The notes under the pieces: model-generated | Databases searched by the model: none | The model's input: only the letters and a program-made list of their open reading frames with translations | What the model was told of the DNA's origin: nothing | Made by a program: the position numbers and the translations under genes | Origin: Diabrotica undecimpunctata | Taxonomy: Eukaryota > Arthropoda > Insecta > Coleoptera > Chrysomelidae | DNA length: 64,000 nt | Direction of reading: 5' to 3' | Assembly: GCF_040954645.1 (NCBI RefSeq) | Contig: NC_092806.1 | Span: 930,001-994,000 of the forward strand | Part shown: positions 22,384-34,870 of the stretch, in pieces | Layout of the letters: every line of letters begins with the position of its first letter | Numbering within the stretch: position 1 is the stretch's first letter

Positions 22384-24385
22384 GATAGCATTAAAAATTG
22401 TAGAACGTAGTCATAACTGAGAATAATCATACAGAAGTTCATACCATTTATAGTGGATGAAACGTATTATAAAGTAAAATGTGAATCTAGAGAAGTGGCA
22501 ATTAGAAAAGCTGTATATATTAATTAGTTTTAAACAACTTCGTTATTGACTTAATTAAATATTAAAAATATATTTATTGTACGATATAATTTTTAATATA
22601 AGTAAAAATAATATTTTATTAACAAACCAGATCGTAAAATGGATTTCTGTATTGGTTAAACGACAATTTTATATCATGAAATAACAATAAAACTTTATAA
22701 GCATTTTAACTGGTATGAATAAAATCAATTACTTCTTAAGTTGCAATAAAGTTTTAATTAATTTAAAAACTGTCATTTATAAGCTAAGGTTATATTAGCA
22801 AATTTGTGGTTTTTTGGTATAATTAGTTATATACAAAAAATATTACTGCTTCATTCTTAAATTTTTTCTAAGACGCTATATTTTCAATTGAAAATATATG
22901 AACACCCAACGATGCTTATAGATGTAGTAAATGTCTTTAAAAATTTTCTCAATTCGGCTAGAAGTTTTCCAAAATACTTATAGTGCTTAATGTTATAGTT
23001 TTCTTTTCAGTGTATTAGGATTTCATTTGAAAATATGTTTATTATGACGTTTCAATTTCCGTTTCGAAAAAGTATTAAAATGTTTATTAATACTTGGACA
23101 ATTTTTGCGTTATTTTGGCCTTAAATTTGTGCAGAACAAAAAACTTTCTGACTATCAAAAATAAAAGAGCGTTAGTGTTTTTTTACAATAGAAATTGTTA
23201 CAAAAAAAGAAAGCCTTATAAAAAAATTAACAAAAACTAACATGGTGAACTGAGATGAAAAGACACTTTACAAAAATGTCTAGTATCGAGTGTGAATTTT
23301 CCAAGTCGGCTTTTTGCCGAAAGAATTATGTCAGGTTTTTGTCATGTGACCTCTCCCATCCAATCAAAATATATTTACTAAAACGTAGTTTGAAAAACGA
23401 TAATTGTTTGTAGCGACCTAAATAATATCTCTATTTGGACCAAACAAAATAAATCTTCTAACTTTGTTTATTCCATTGCCTGAGAACTAAAGTGCTCTCA
23501 TAAGCAAAACTTTAAGATGCTTACAAAAATTATTCCTTTGAATAAATAGTTGCAAGTCCCAGGAAATCTCAACTTTATATAGGGTCGGACAAAAGTAAAT
23601 ATAATAAACCAAGTCTAAATTAAACTAAGTTAAAGGATTTTAAAATACTAAAACTAAGAAAAAATCTTCGGATCGTTCCGAAATCCAACTGTTGATACCA
23701 CCCAAAATATACAAAATTTTTAGACAAATTTTTTTTCGCAATCCCATTTCTCTATTTAATGCTAAAAATCCGTTTGGGCATTTAACCCCAAATTAATTAT
23801 TATAATAATCAATTTAATTAATAAGTTATTTTAAAAGTTTAATTAATACCAAACAAAATTTCTTTATAAATGAATTTTTTATATATAAATATTGAAAGTT
23901 ATATAAAATTCTTTAAATATTGAGTTTCATGTCACGTTTACCAACAATTTTTTTTGAATCTAATCTATTTATCAGTTGTACGTGTATATCTAAAAGCACT
24001 GACATGATATTTAAATACGTCTTTAAAAATCCAGCATCACGCTGTCGATATAATAATCTCCCAATTTGTTGGAATTATTCCATGCAATCATCGACGTGTC
24101 CGTTATAACTGCCCACTGATCGGATGACTCAAATTGTGAAATCGACACCGTGATCTTCCTTTAGAAATAACTGTAAATCGCTCGTCCCTTGCTGCTTTTC
24201 TGCACTTATTTGCATAAGGACGACCGAGAAGTTAATAATTGGGACTGCGATTTTGATTTATCTGTTGCATTCAATAGTATGCAGTACCGTATCAACAAAA
24301 TATCTGGTACAAATATTTAATTTTCTTACAGTATAAAGTAGTTTGTTGTTTTTTACAATAATTATTTTACTTAAAGTGCTCTTTT
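22384..24385. other. No recognisable gene; one partial repeat copy
   Basis: At about 23,045-23,070 the words GACGTTTCAATTTCCGTTTC match the foldback family at 18.3 and 49.4 kb. A perfect 20-base palindrome lies near 22,880. The part at about 24,110-24,260 is repeat-free and GC-richer and may be regulatory. No gene was recognised. Confidence 0.45.
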
Positions 24386-24389
24386 TTAT

Positions 24390-24765
24390 ACAGCAGAAAA
24401 AAAAAGAATATTTAAAACGCGTACGTCAGAAATAAGAGCCTTGAGATCAATCAGGCAAATAAAATCAAGAGACAGAATATCTAATAAGAAAATAAAAGAC
24501 CTCTGTAAAATATGGAATACTGTACGATGGGGAAGACGAAGAAGACTGGAATGGAATGGAACATAAAATATAAATGAATAGTGAGCGACTTGCTTGAATT
24601 CGAATAGCAATAGATCTAAGACCAATAGACATGAGACCACTAAGAAAACACTTTTAAAACTAACAATATAGCTGGCATAACTTTGCACAAATACGACTAC
24701 AACCTTAAGATCGGACAAAAACAATCTTAACGTCTAATATTAAAAAAAGAAGGAGAAGAAAAGCT
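24390..24765 (+). mobile_element. LINE C-terminal relic
   Basis: The plus strand reads ALRSIRQIKSRDRISNKK, then KIWNTVRWGRRRRLEWN, and ends in an AAAAAAAGAAGGAGAAG tract. Intact relatives read ALR-IRGI-RRDRIRNE, I.DVVRWARARR-EW. A 112-codon minus-strand frame across it is the antisense of this relic. Confidence 0.65.
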
Positions 24766-24899
24766 ATTTTTCCAAGAAGCGTGCAAGTGTAGATGCATTG
24801 CAATTAATTTGTACTTTTGGGTAAATCAACACACAAAAACACATTAACAATCGGTGGAATAATGAAAACACATCTATAAAGTCTAAGAAACTTCGTTTT

Positions 24900-25310
24900 C
24901 AAAAATTTTCTAGAAAAGTTTTTTTCTTTCAACTTCTCCTTATGCCCTATAAAAGACGTGGTAGCTGTTTGTCTATATTATTTAATCCATTCCTTCCATT
25001 TTTCCCTTTCTTTTGGTAAATATACCATTTTATTTACCGATTTCTCTCTTTTCTTTTCGATCTCGTCTACCTGCTGTGTCCAAGTTTCCGACAGTCTTTT
25101 CTTTTCCTTTGTTTCTATGTTTCTTGTCTCATAAACTCTTTTGATCAATTTACATTTCTCCTTCCTGCATACATGACCATATTAGCCTAATTGCTTCTTT
25201 CTTTAACGTTTTTTATGGGTTCTTATGTGTGTAATTCATCTGATTGTTTGTTTTATCTCTGATTGCAAGTTGACTGATCACTCTACGAGAAAAAAGATGG
25301 AAAAAGATGC
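24900..25310 (-). mobile_element. LINE C-terminal relic
   Basis: On the minus strand I read RLIWSCMQEGEM, then KGKEKTVGNL, then RKEKREIGK and KRKGKMEGMD. The order (rLeWfGHVcRRed, RGRGRPR..W.D, then a K-W-) is that of a LINE C-terminus. It has many stops and is badly worn, but the arrangement is convincing. It lies tail to tail with the plus-strand relic at 24.4-24.8 kb. Confidence 0.5.
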
Positions 25311-25314
25311 AAAA

Positions 25315-25525
25315 AGTTTTCCAAAAGATATTTTTTTTTGTTAGACGATGCTCTAGCATACGAATTGTATATTCTCATACAAAATCACTCTAATTACACG
25401 AAGATCCTTCTTATTTTCCAGATTTATCTCCACCTAACTGTCATTTCATTCCTCAACTAAAAGATAACTTTGATTCCAGTAGTTTCATGAAATGTTGTTT
25501 TAAGTAACGTGTAGTCCAGTTAAAT
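25315..25525 (+). pseudogene. Mariner-like transposase relic (C-terminal)
   Basis: A plus-strand frame reads DPSYFPDLSPPNCHFIPQLKD. It matches the last catalytic block of mariner-type transposases (PPYSPDL-P-D-HLFP-LK). The third catalytic aspartate position is N here. Upstream, in a shifted frame, LLDDALAYELYIL resembles the second catalytic block (HDNARAHTA) with the D retained. The protein ends a few codons later in a stop. This is a dead fragment of a Tc1/mariner DNA transposon. Confidence 0.6.
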
Positions 25526-25865
25526 AAAAAAAATTACCTAGCAGAATAACATACAAAAATATCTGCAATTTTAAATTGAAATATGCAAGTGGATCGGGTC
25601 GGCTAATGTGACGAATGTGCTCCTTTCGCCGATTTTTTAGATATTCGGCGTCTTAATTCATCAAAACGCTAGCAAAGTTATTGCTGAAATTTGTAAATCT
25701 TTTACACATTTTGTTAAGCTCAAAAAGATAAAAAAACGACAGTCGTTTTCGTTTAAGGCTACCAAAATAGGTGGCGCTTTTGCAGCTTACACTGGAGAAG
25801 TGGAGTTTGTACGAGTTTGTATCTAACTGACTGTCTGATATAATGTTATTTATCTGTTATATATC

Positions 25866-25867
<2 letters not shown>

Positions 25868-25910
<43 letters not shown>

Positions 25911-25950
25911 ATATATATATATATATATATCCATATATATATATATATAC
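25868..25950. repeat. (AT)n microsatellite
   Basis: Alternating AT runs interrupted twice by CC (ATCCATATAT). Confidence 0.95.
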
Positions 25951-28560
25951 AATTGTTTTTATTTTTAAATATTTTTTATATAAAGAATAAAATATAATTT
26001 TTTACGTATTACTTAATAAAATTCCTGTAAAAGACATTTACGATTTCAGCTAAATACTTATATAGTCAATTCATTTGTTTTCGACCTATCTAGATCTACC
26101 GTACAAAGACACCAGAAGAAGACATTCACTTTCCTAATATTTTAATTAATTCCACTACATCTAATGAGATAATTACTTATAATTACCTCAGATTTAGAGG
26201 TTTTTTATGCTATCGAAAACCTATCGTACGAACAAGATCTTCCAAATGGCTGTTTTGTCTCTCACGTATAGTCACTTAAGGCCAATTATTACCTTGTTAA
26301 TTCTGCGAAATTTAAGTTGACTTATATGGTAGCAGAAAAAACTAGACGGAATGCGTTTAGACTCACAGGATAGGACTTAGTGATTTGTTGTTATTGGTTT
26401 TTATATCTATAGTTTATGGTATTCGCGGAAATAAAAATAAAATCTGATATATTTTTCATTGTATTTCTTACTGAATTATACAAAGAAGCCATCTAGTCAT
26501 AAATGGTATCATAAATATAGAAAAATATTACATTAGTTGTGCCATCTTTATGGAGTATTAAATATTTTTCACATTACTGCTCTTTTTACACTTAATTTCT
26601 AGATTTTTATATTCACTTTGATAGTATGCCTCTACGTAGTTTTTATGGGTTAGTATTAGAGAGTGAAATACTAACTAAAATATGCAAAATGTACATAGAC
26701 ATATATATTGCATATTTTTACTACTAATTTCAAACAACATTGCATATCTATGCTAAATAGAATTTATTTTGCATTTTTTAAATATAAACTGTATAAAAGT
26801 TTGAAATTTTTCTCTCTTAGTTGGAATTCTATAACTTGGATATGGACAAGCTCATTATCTATCTGCAATTTAACATTTAGTTCCGAATTTAATAATCATG
26901 GATTTTTTAAGATAAATATAATTTTATTAGTGTAGCAAGTCGTAGATACCTACCTACCTCTAAGGATCTAATTATTTTGTCAGTTTTCAGCATTTGGTTA
27001 ATGATAAACATTTGTTTAAAGTAAACGTTAAATGGTGTTTAGTATTTTTAAAGTGTTTGGTATATATTTAATTAAAATACGTCTACCATTTAAAAAAGTA
27101 CTTGGGTAAAGTGTTTTTCTGAGTAAGAACCAAGTAAAGATAAAGTATTTTGTAAGACGTGTTCCAAAATCGTAAGTTAAATTCGTTTTCACATTTCATT
27201 TCTTAAAAAGGAAGTTGACAAATAAATGCATCGTGTCACACAAAAGATTATTTTCAGGATTATTTTTATTGGGCAAATTTGCTTTTGACTCCTCGGTTAA
27301 TTCTTTCCGGTTTCAGGCGATTTCTTTTTGATAAATTTGGTAAACATCGTCGAAGGCACATTATAGTAATTTTCTGAGAGAACGTAATTCAGAAAGTTTT
27401 ATGTTCCTCACGTTTCCAATTGCTAGTACCGTTCTTTACCTCGAACCTTCCACCTTCTTAGAAATAGATACAGGATAAGCTGTCATTTTTAACTGGGGGT
27501 TATCTCACCTTTATTTTTGGGGAAGCTTGTAAAATTTTGAGAGGAAGAATATTACTTCTGCCCGATCTTTGCGTAAAGACGCTTGCTGATATTACCGTCT
27601 ATGTGTTATCTTATCGTCTCTGTGAATTTTTTTTTAAGCGTGTCTACACTTAAATGTTTCAGTTCTTAATTTAGTACCATATTAGATTAAAAATTGGTAT
27701 AAACTACCTTAAATTTAATCAACTTCAGTGTTTAATACAAGTAAAGTATTTAGCTTCAGTGAAGAGTGCAGCAGTCATCAAGACTTATCCTAAGTTATCA
27801 TAATCATTTTATCTTCAACTATCTGGGCTAATCTCCGTCGACTATTTCTTCTCCTGTAGTTAAGGTTAACTACTGAGTTAACATTAAATCAAGGAACATT
27901 TAATATTTTCATACGAACTTTTAATCGGCCATTAAGAAGTTCTAAATTACGAACGTTGAATTTTAATTCTTAGTTAATCATTAAACAACAGTGCGATATA
28001 GATAATTATCTGAAACCAAGTGTGGTGGTTTATTTTTTTAATACAGACTTCTTGAAACCTTTTTGTATTCTTTAGAATTTAAATATAATCATTTTGTTAT
28101 TTGCTATAATTGTTATACATTTTTAACCCGTTATCTCGAGATAAGCCCATAAACAGCAAAGAGAGATTTATATCAGCTTTAGTTGAATACTATTAAATAC
28201 TATCAGGCTCTCTTCGCTGATAATTTAAACTGTGTATGATTTTATTATAATATTGTATTTGTAAAGGTATTTTCTAATAATAATACTGTTTATTGTTATA
28301 TGTATACCACCATTTAATAATTGATGGTGCATTTTTATTACATGTGTGTACAATTCAGCTGTCTATATCATAGTGGGGTTAATTATATTGTTTTGTTTTA
28401 TCAAGGAATTTGATTTCTCGACTCCTAATAAGTTTCCTGATATAACAATACCTGTGAATGTTTGTTTATTATATTAAATAATTATTATACCTTCGACCAG
28501 AAGAAAGATCAGGCTGATTAAGTTTTGTAGGTAAGTAGGTGGACGCAGTCCGCCTAATAT
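25951..28560. other. No recognisable gene
   Basis: AT-rich. The part at 26,690-26,765 (ATATATTGCATA, then CAAACAACATTGCATAT) resembles 32,840-32,935, so it is probably a low-copy repeat. The part at about 27,250-27,620 is repeat-free with mixed composition and might be regulatory. Confidence 0.4.
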
Positions 28561-28930
28561 ATTTATTATTTGTTTATATAGCGTGTTGACCGAATTTATT
28601 TAATAATTGACTGTCGATATCTTTCCTTGGATTTGGTCTAAGAACCTAAATATCTTTCCTTACCTCTTTTCTTTTCTAAGGTTTCTTAATTTTCTCCTTG
28701 AACCCAAAAAGTTAAGTGGCGCCCTGTTTCTATCTTATCTTATTTTTGGTAATTTTACCCGTCTATCTTTTTTTTATTTCTATATCTTTTCTTATATCTC
28801 TTACTGTTCTACCTTTACTTATTTCGTCCGTTGGACCCATTCTCGGTTCCAAAAGCTAGTTTCGAACCCACGACTCGCTCTCCACCAACCATCTGGCTGC
28901 CGTCCGCAGTGTCTCCATTGGTGACCTTTC
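28560..28930. other. Pyrimidine-rich segment with PBS-like and tRNA-like words
   Basis: Near 28,717 the plus strand has TGGCGCCCTGTTTC, which resembles a retroviral primer binding site. Further right, read on the minus strand, AGATGGTTGGTGGAGAGC is followed after a short gap by GTGGGTTCGAAACT, which resemble the A and B boxes of a tRNA. The segment could be the end of a degenerate LTR and leader, or a tRNA-derived repeat. No coding sequence of an LTR element follows. Confidence 0.25.
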
Positions 28931-29770
28931 TAGCACCTTCCAAAAAAAGGTTTCCGAGGTTACAAATTGTTGATAATTCCGCTTTTGTTCTTTAGCTTCT
29001 CGTATGAAAATTGATTTCTTTTTGGTGATTGCACATTTTTTTTCTTTTAAAGATTTTCTTTAAAAAGAAATTTTAAGTCTATCAACATTTATAAAATGCG
29101 ACTCATAACTAGCTAAAAAAGATTGCATTAGGATCTGTTCAGCAGTCGGAGGGATGGATTAGTAGAAAACACTTCCTAAGTTTAAACAATGATCTATAAT
29201 GTGGTAGAAGCAAGAAATTATAATAGATTATGTTGTTTATACACAAGATATGAAAACAAAAATAATTAACATAGAGAGACCAAAAAATTGTTTAATTTTT
29301 GAAATACATTTCTAAAAAAAAATTACAAAGACGATATGTGTATAAATAAATTATTATTTAGTTAAAACAAAAACCATTAATAAAATTTGTTACTTTTATT
29401 AATAAGATAAACATGTCAGTACGGATCTGATCTGAATCAGACTAAACATAAGCCATTTACTTGAGAATTCCGTAGGAAAGTATAAGTACGAATCAGAAAT
29501 TACCTGGTAGGATAAAAGTACCTATAGTAATTGTTTATGCGATTCTTATAAGTCCGTCAGCAGTCGATACAAGTGACTTACCACTTTAAACAATTATTTA
29601 TTGAATCATTTGAAGATTTATTATACACCAATGACATTACACCAGATGGTGCACCACGCTGTTTGTGTTAACGACATATATACATGAAAAAATATTTTTT
29701 AGTGTTTTTTATTCGCAAAACGTAGTCTGTTTTTCTACGTCTACTAGATAATTCTGAGTACGTTCAGAAA
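28931..29770. other. No recognisable gene
   Basis: AT-rich sequence without legible motifs. Confidence 0.55.
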
Positions 29771-29774
29771 TAAA

Positions 29775-30225
29775 AAAAAAGACCCTGATAAACCTAATGT
29801 CAAATTTCAAAATTCAGATCCGAAGAACCTTTAGCAAATCTTCTTCTTTCAGTACCCTCTCCGAATATCGAATGTTGGCGATCATATTGGCAATAGTAAC
29901 TTTGTTTACTGCGGCTCTAAATAAATTAGCGGTTGTCGGGATATTCTTCTTCGGCCTGGGCCTATCCTTTCGGCCATCAAACCCTGTATCATAAGGTGTA
30001 AAAGGTTATACCTTTCTGGATGTCTCATTACATGACCGAAATATTGTAACTTTCGAATTTTTATCGTTTTTGTTACTTCTGTGCTCTTTTTCATTCCATG
30101 TAAAACTATTTCATTTCTTATTCGATCAACCCAACTTATTTGCAATACTCGTCGATAAATCCACATCTCAAAGGCCTCCAATTTTTTGATTAATATCTCT
30201 GTAAGGGTCCAGCTCTCCATACGTT
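29775..30225 (-). mobile_element. LINE reverse transcriptase C-terminal relic
   Basis: On the minus strand a 104-codon frame reads ESWTLTEILIKKLEAFEMWIY, then RRVLQISWVDRIRNE, then RKLQYFGHVMRH and GPGRRRISRQ. Past a frame break it continues FRAAVNKVTIANMIANIR-like in the remaining 120 bases. This is the best preserved copy of the C-terminal region of the LINE family also seen at 6.64 and 16.1 kb. It lacks everything upstream of the thumb. Confidence 0.82.
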
Positions 30226-30319
30226 TCAGTTAGAAGTTTGGGTAAAGCAGTTTCAACAGGAAAAGAGAAACAACCCGAAGTTAAACCTAAATCAAACCAA
30301 ACCAAAGAAAAATATTATA

Positions 30320-30520
30320 TTAGTGAAGATTATAAAATTTCTTTTCACGACAGTAGCAACGACATGTTTGTATTCTTCTAATAAAGGAGGGGAGCAGTGG
30401 AGACAATGCAGAAGATGTTGCCGATGGGCTCATAAGGATTGTGGGGCAGATGATAACTTCCTGCGAAAGCAGTGTAAACAATTTTTGTCATACACCAAAC
30501 AAAAGATAATTTTTTGCTAA
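30320..30520 (+). pseudogene. PHD-like zinc finger fragment, probably transposon-derived
   Basis: The frame contains CLYSSNKGGEQWRQCRRCC and then RWAHKDCGADDNFLRKQC. The spacing C..C/W..C..C..W.H..C resembles the PHD-type finger found at the C-terminus of some pogo/Tigger-type transposases and related insect proteins, though the first pair is incomplete. There is no DDE domain nearby. A splice-isolated host exon is the alternative, but no splice sites stand out. Confidence 0.4.
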
Positions 30521-31560
30521 AAATCGCTAAAATGAAATGATAATCAAAGTTTTATTGCGTAATTAATTTTTTGCTAATGTGTTTTAATGTTTACAGTATA
30601 TTTACTCATGTATTAATACAGTTTATTTCTAGAACAATGCGATAAAATAATTTTTATCACCTTTATAGCCTGTATAACATTGTAGTTGATATTATGATAC
30701 CACATGAAGAGTTTTTAAAGGGTGTCTTTTACTTGCTGCTTGCACTTCTTGTATATACAACTTTTTATAAACATATTTAATACGTGAAACATCAAGTTCT
30801 TTATGTGTTAGTCGTCATATTTAGATGAATTATTTAAATATTGGTTTTTTTTAATTTACAATAAAACGTAAAGTATACTTAAAATAATCATAATTGCTGA
30901 TCCTGATATGCGTTACGGTAACAATGATAATAAATATTTGTTGATATGAAAATAACTACCTTGTTTGTCTTCTCACCAAGTTACTAATAGTAAAGATTAT
31001 TGTTATGCATTCTAGATCTATTAAAAAACAGTTATTTTCCTAAATGGTGTAATTTTCTTTAATATGCCGAAGTCATTTTCGCCAGGTTGGTATGCCTGAT
31101 ACGTGCTGATTTGCATTCCTTGTTTGGAGATAATAGTACAATTTGTTGTGCGCATGCAATCAGTAGTAATCCTTGTGTTTGAAAATCGCAGAAAGTGAAG
31201 TAATTTTAATGGAGTTGAGCTGTTCGGTACGAGAAGTATTATTAAAAATTAGTCTTTGTAGAATGTTTGTTTCCAGAGGCAGATAACTCACTGATGTATC
31301 TGATCCGAATACTTAAAGTAGTAGTAGTAGTTAAGGATGTATTAAATAAATGATTAGACATATTCATTGAAATCCTCTTTATTTTATTTTTAGTATATTT
31401 TTTATTTAGCTGTATATTTCTTTATTTTTCTTTATCTTATTTTACAAGTAATTGAGATATATTTACTTCATTTCAATTATTGCATTGTTATTTGTTAATT
31501 ATATTTATGTAATCCTGTTTTCCATTTTCCTATTTTTACTTAGCGACTTATAAGCTGTTT
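30521..31560. other. No recognisable gene
   Basis: AT-rich sequence without legible motifs. Confidence 0.55.
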
Positions 31561-31700
31561 TTCATCATCATCATCATCATACCTTTTTCTAATTTCTTTC
31601 CAGTCGTCCCTATCAATCGCACGTATTCCCATATTTCTCATGACTTCAAAAATCTCTTTTTCTCATACGATATTTTTGTAGATTGCTGTTAGTAGATATT
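31561..31700 (-). mobile_element. LINE extreme 3' end with trinucleotide tail
   Basis: On the minus strand the frame reads MRNMGIRAIDRDDWKEIRKRY and runs into a (GAT)n/(TGA)n tract at 31,562-31,581. A basic R-x-DRDDW end followed by a trinucleotide tail is typical of insect LINE 3' ends. The fragment is short. Confidence 0.45.
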
Positions 31701-31919
31701 GATTTAAGCCTCTTACGTAAAGAAGACATACACTTTTTTCTTATAGCTTTCTTCCTTTTATAGTAAGTATATTTATATGTTCGATCTTTCGTTAAACTAA
31801 CATTATTCATTGTATCTCTTTTATTTTTACTGAAGTATATGTTAATCATACTTTTGAAATTTCGTTCAGTTGATTATCTAAAGTTATGTTGTTATATGTA
31901 CAGAATATAACGTGTACAT

Positions 31920-32710
31920 TTATAATTCTTCTTCTTATTCAGCCTTCATTTATCCATTGTTGGACATAGGCCTCCTCCAATTGCTTCCACGCTTTTCTAT
32001 CTATTGCAATTCTCATCCACTGCTTTCCAGCTACAGCTGTTATATCGTCTATTCATCTCTTTTTGGGCCTTTCCACGCTTTTTTTTGTTTCTCGAGGTCT
32101 CCAGAATGTCACTTTATGAGACCATCTGTTGGTGTCTTGTCTTGCTACATGTGCTACCCATTGCCATCTCAATGTCGCCATTTTTTCCATGATGTCAGTT
32201 ACTTTAGTTCTTCAACGAATTTTGGTGTTAGGAATTTTTTCTCTGAGGCTTATATTTAACATGGCCCTCTCCATGGCCCGTTGAGTTACTCTTAATTGTT
32301 CTGCCAATTTTGTTGTTATTGCCATAGTTTCCAATTCATAAGTTGCAATTGGTAGTATACAAGTGTCATAGGTTTTTTATTTTAAGTGTATTGGGATTTT
32401 TCTGTCTTTTAAAATGAAGCTCAACTTACCAAAAGTAGCATGACAATTGTGTCCTTCTTTTAATTTCTAGGGTTTGATTTTCATATTGTTCTACCGTTTC
32501 TATATTGATATTATCTATCGTCATGTCTAGGCTGTTGCTAAATATCTTTGTTTTATCGAGATTTATTTTTAATCCTATTTGATTCGATTTGTGATTTAAA
32601 TCTTGTAGCATTGATTTTAGTACATAAATATCTGTGCTTATTAGTACTATGTCGTCTGCGAAATGCAAATGGTTAAGATATACTCCATCTATTTTTAATC
32701 CCTTTTTGGC
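31920..32710 (-). mobile_element. LINE reverse transcriptase relic from YADD block to C-terminus
   Basis: On the minus strand I read HLHFADDIVLIST, then KSNQIGLKINLDKTKIFSNS, then QTLEIKRRTQLSC, then a run of broken frames. The last of these correspond to the MERAMLGISLRDKI, ADIMEKIAKLKWQWVGHVAR and GRKRGRPQTRW blocks, ending at a GAAGAAG-type tract near 31,925. FADD is the catalytic reverse transcriptase motif. The order matches the family whose end lies at 3.95-4.49 kb. It is 5'-truncated in the palm domain. Confidence 0.78.
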
Positions 32711-33785
32711 CCAATCCCTTTTCGGACATATAGCTCCGGGATTTGTGAAATACTACAACAATTACCAAGGAAGGCCATCGTAAAACTCATAAACCTTATA
32801 AATGTACTATTCAGGTTACAATATGTACACATAACATAACAGAACAGAACTATATAGATGCATATATTGCATCTTTTGCTCATTTTAAACAACATTGCAT
32901 ATTTAAGTTAAACACGATTTATTACTTTACACTTAATAATAATAATTTAACGTGGTATTGTTATTGATGATATTAAGCAAACTTAAACGATTCAATTATT
33001 AAAATTGGTTTGTTGAACCACCATTTGTTAACACACAAGTCCTTAAATACGAAAATCACTGCCTTTATGTACTAACTCATAATCATTTGTTTAATAACTA
33101 CGATTCTAACATGTACTAACTCTAATACTTATTCTCAGAAAAAGCACTTTCACATTATTCGATGCCGGTGTACTTTGGAAAAATTTCAAGCAGTCATGAA
33201 ATCCATTAAAACATTAAATAAAACATTAGGAAATCTGTTAACCAAGAAGTAACGGGTTTAGCGTAAGAACAAAACAAATGTTGGTAGGTGATAATAGTAG
33301 TATAGAAGTATTTGTGTAATTGTTTTACTAAGAAATTTTCATTAAATATGTTTTAGGAAGTTTGTTCAAGCCGTAATCGTACAACTGGTATTCTTTATTT
33401 ATATTTGCCTTTATCGCTAGAATAATAAAATTTTTATTTAAATACAACATGGGTTGATTCGTTTTTCTAAAATATATATATGCTAGTGTGAGAGTTAAAG
33501 TTAAGAATACATCGTTTAGGATTCTTTTAAGACCTTCACGTAATTATTCGTCAATTTTAATAGTTATTTGTTCAACAACTGCATAAAGTAGTACTTTTAG
33601 CATTATCAAATCTAAGATTTAGCATAAGCTGAGATAATGCTAAATTGTTATGACTACCATAATTTTTACAAATATATCATAATACTACAAAAACTGTTAT
33701 TATTTTATAAATTATTCGTCCAAGTCTATATACACATTTCCTCTTACAAATATACATTTTCCTGCAACAAACAAAACAACACTTT
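32711..33785. other. No recognisable gene
   Basis: AT-rich. The part at 32,840-32,935 resembles 26,690-26,765 (a low-copy repeat). A short inverted repeat (TAGCATTATC/GATAATGCTA) lies near 33,600-33,645. Confidence 0.45.
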
Positions 33786-33789
33786 TGCA

Positions 33790-34870
33790 ACATTGCCAAC
33801 CTTAGCGAGCACTAGTGACAATGATGCGACTGCGCTCATCTGGTGCAAACCTTGATGTAAGAATGGGGCAATTGAGGACTCGTTTCTGGTGGGGAGAGCT
33901 GGATGCGCTACCACTGCTACAGGCAGGGTGCGACTCAATTGAACCAAAGTTTGTCTTTAAAAAACCCTACAAAATCGAAAAAAGACAGTATAGGGAGAAA
34001 AACGTGGCAAATGCCCATTGCATATACACCGATGGCTCCAAAATGAAAGAAGGCTCAGGATGCTCAAGATCACTGAACCTAAGAATAAAGTAGGGTATGG
34101 GCAAAAATGCCAGCGTAATTCAGATAGAACTAACTATAATGATCTGCACAGATAGCAGACAAGAGCTACTAACCTTGAATAGACCACGTGTCACATCAGG
34201 GTTAGTAATGGAGTATTACGAGTCACTAACTCAAGCTTCAGATGGTAATACCATCATCCTAAGGTGGGTTAAAGGACACAATAGGAATAAAGGCAACCGC
34301 ATTGCTGACCAATTATCTAGGAAGGCGGCAGGCATAAGACTCTTAGGACTTGGGGATCTTTTTGATTGGTCAACTACAACAATCGCGAAAATTGTCAAAT
34401 GTCACTCCCATACGCAAACCGTAAAAAGATGGGAAGAAAGACAAGGATGTAAACTTGCCAGGGTAACACTACATAAGTAACCTTGAAGAGTCAGCATCAA
34501 AGAAGTACTTGGTAATGACCAGGAGAAACCTACGTTTGACAGTTGGTTTTTTAACTGGTCGTTGTCAACTAACCAAACTCCTTCACACACTGGGGCTAGC
34601 AGACACACCTCTATGTAGTAAGTGTAAACGAGAAGACGAAACTGTAGAGTATGTCCTAAGTGAATACCCGGAGTTATCGTTAATACGAGAGTACGCGTTC
34701 GGCGAGTTCTGACCCACACCTGCCCACATAAGAGAGATGTCTCCTGTTGACTTGTCCACCTTCCTAGAAATGGCAGGATGGAGAATGAGCTAAGGGTGAC
34801 AGCGCCAGGTGAATTTTTGATTGCACAAACTATTAATTCATTTGAAGAATTTCTACAATTTTAAATGATA
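33790..34870 (+). mobile_element. LINE RNase H domain and 3' end relic
   Basis: Three frames follow each other on the plus strand. The first (33,815-34,093) ends with CIYTDGSKMKEGSGCS, the first RNase H block with its aspartate. The second (34,097-34,480) has ICTDSRQELLTL and then ILRWVKGHNRNKGNRIADQL, the second aspartate (TDS) and the H and D of the end of RNase H. The third (34,509-34,712) has FLTGRCQLTKLLHTLGL and PLCSKCKREDETVEYVL, the C-terminal cysteine block. This is the C-terminal half of a LINE of the I/R1/LOA type, in which RNase H follows the reverse transcriptase. Frame breaks near 34,093 and 34,480 kill it. Confidence 0.82.

Noticed and set aside
32004..32259. Plus frames of 62 and 115 codons rich in Cys, His and Phe
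   Set aside because: They are the complement of the minus-strand LINE relic at 31.9-32.7 kb.
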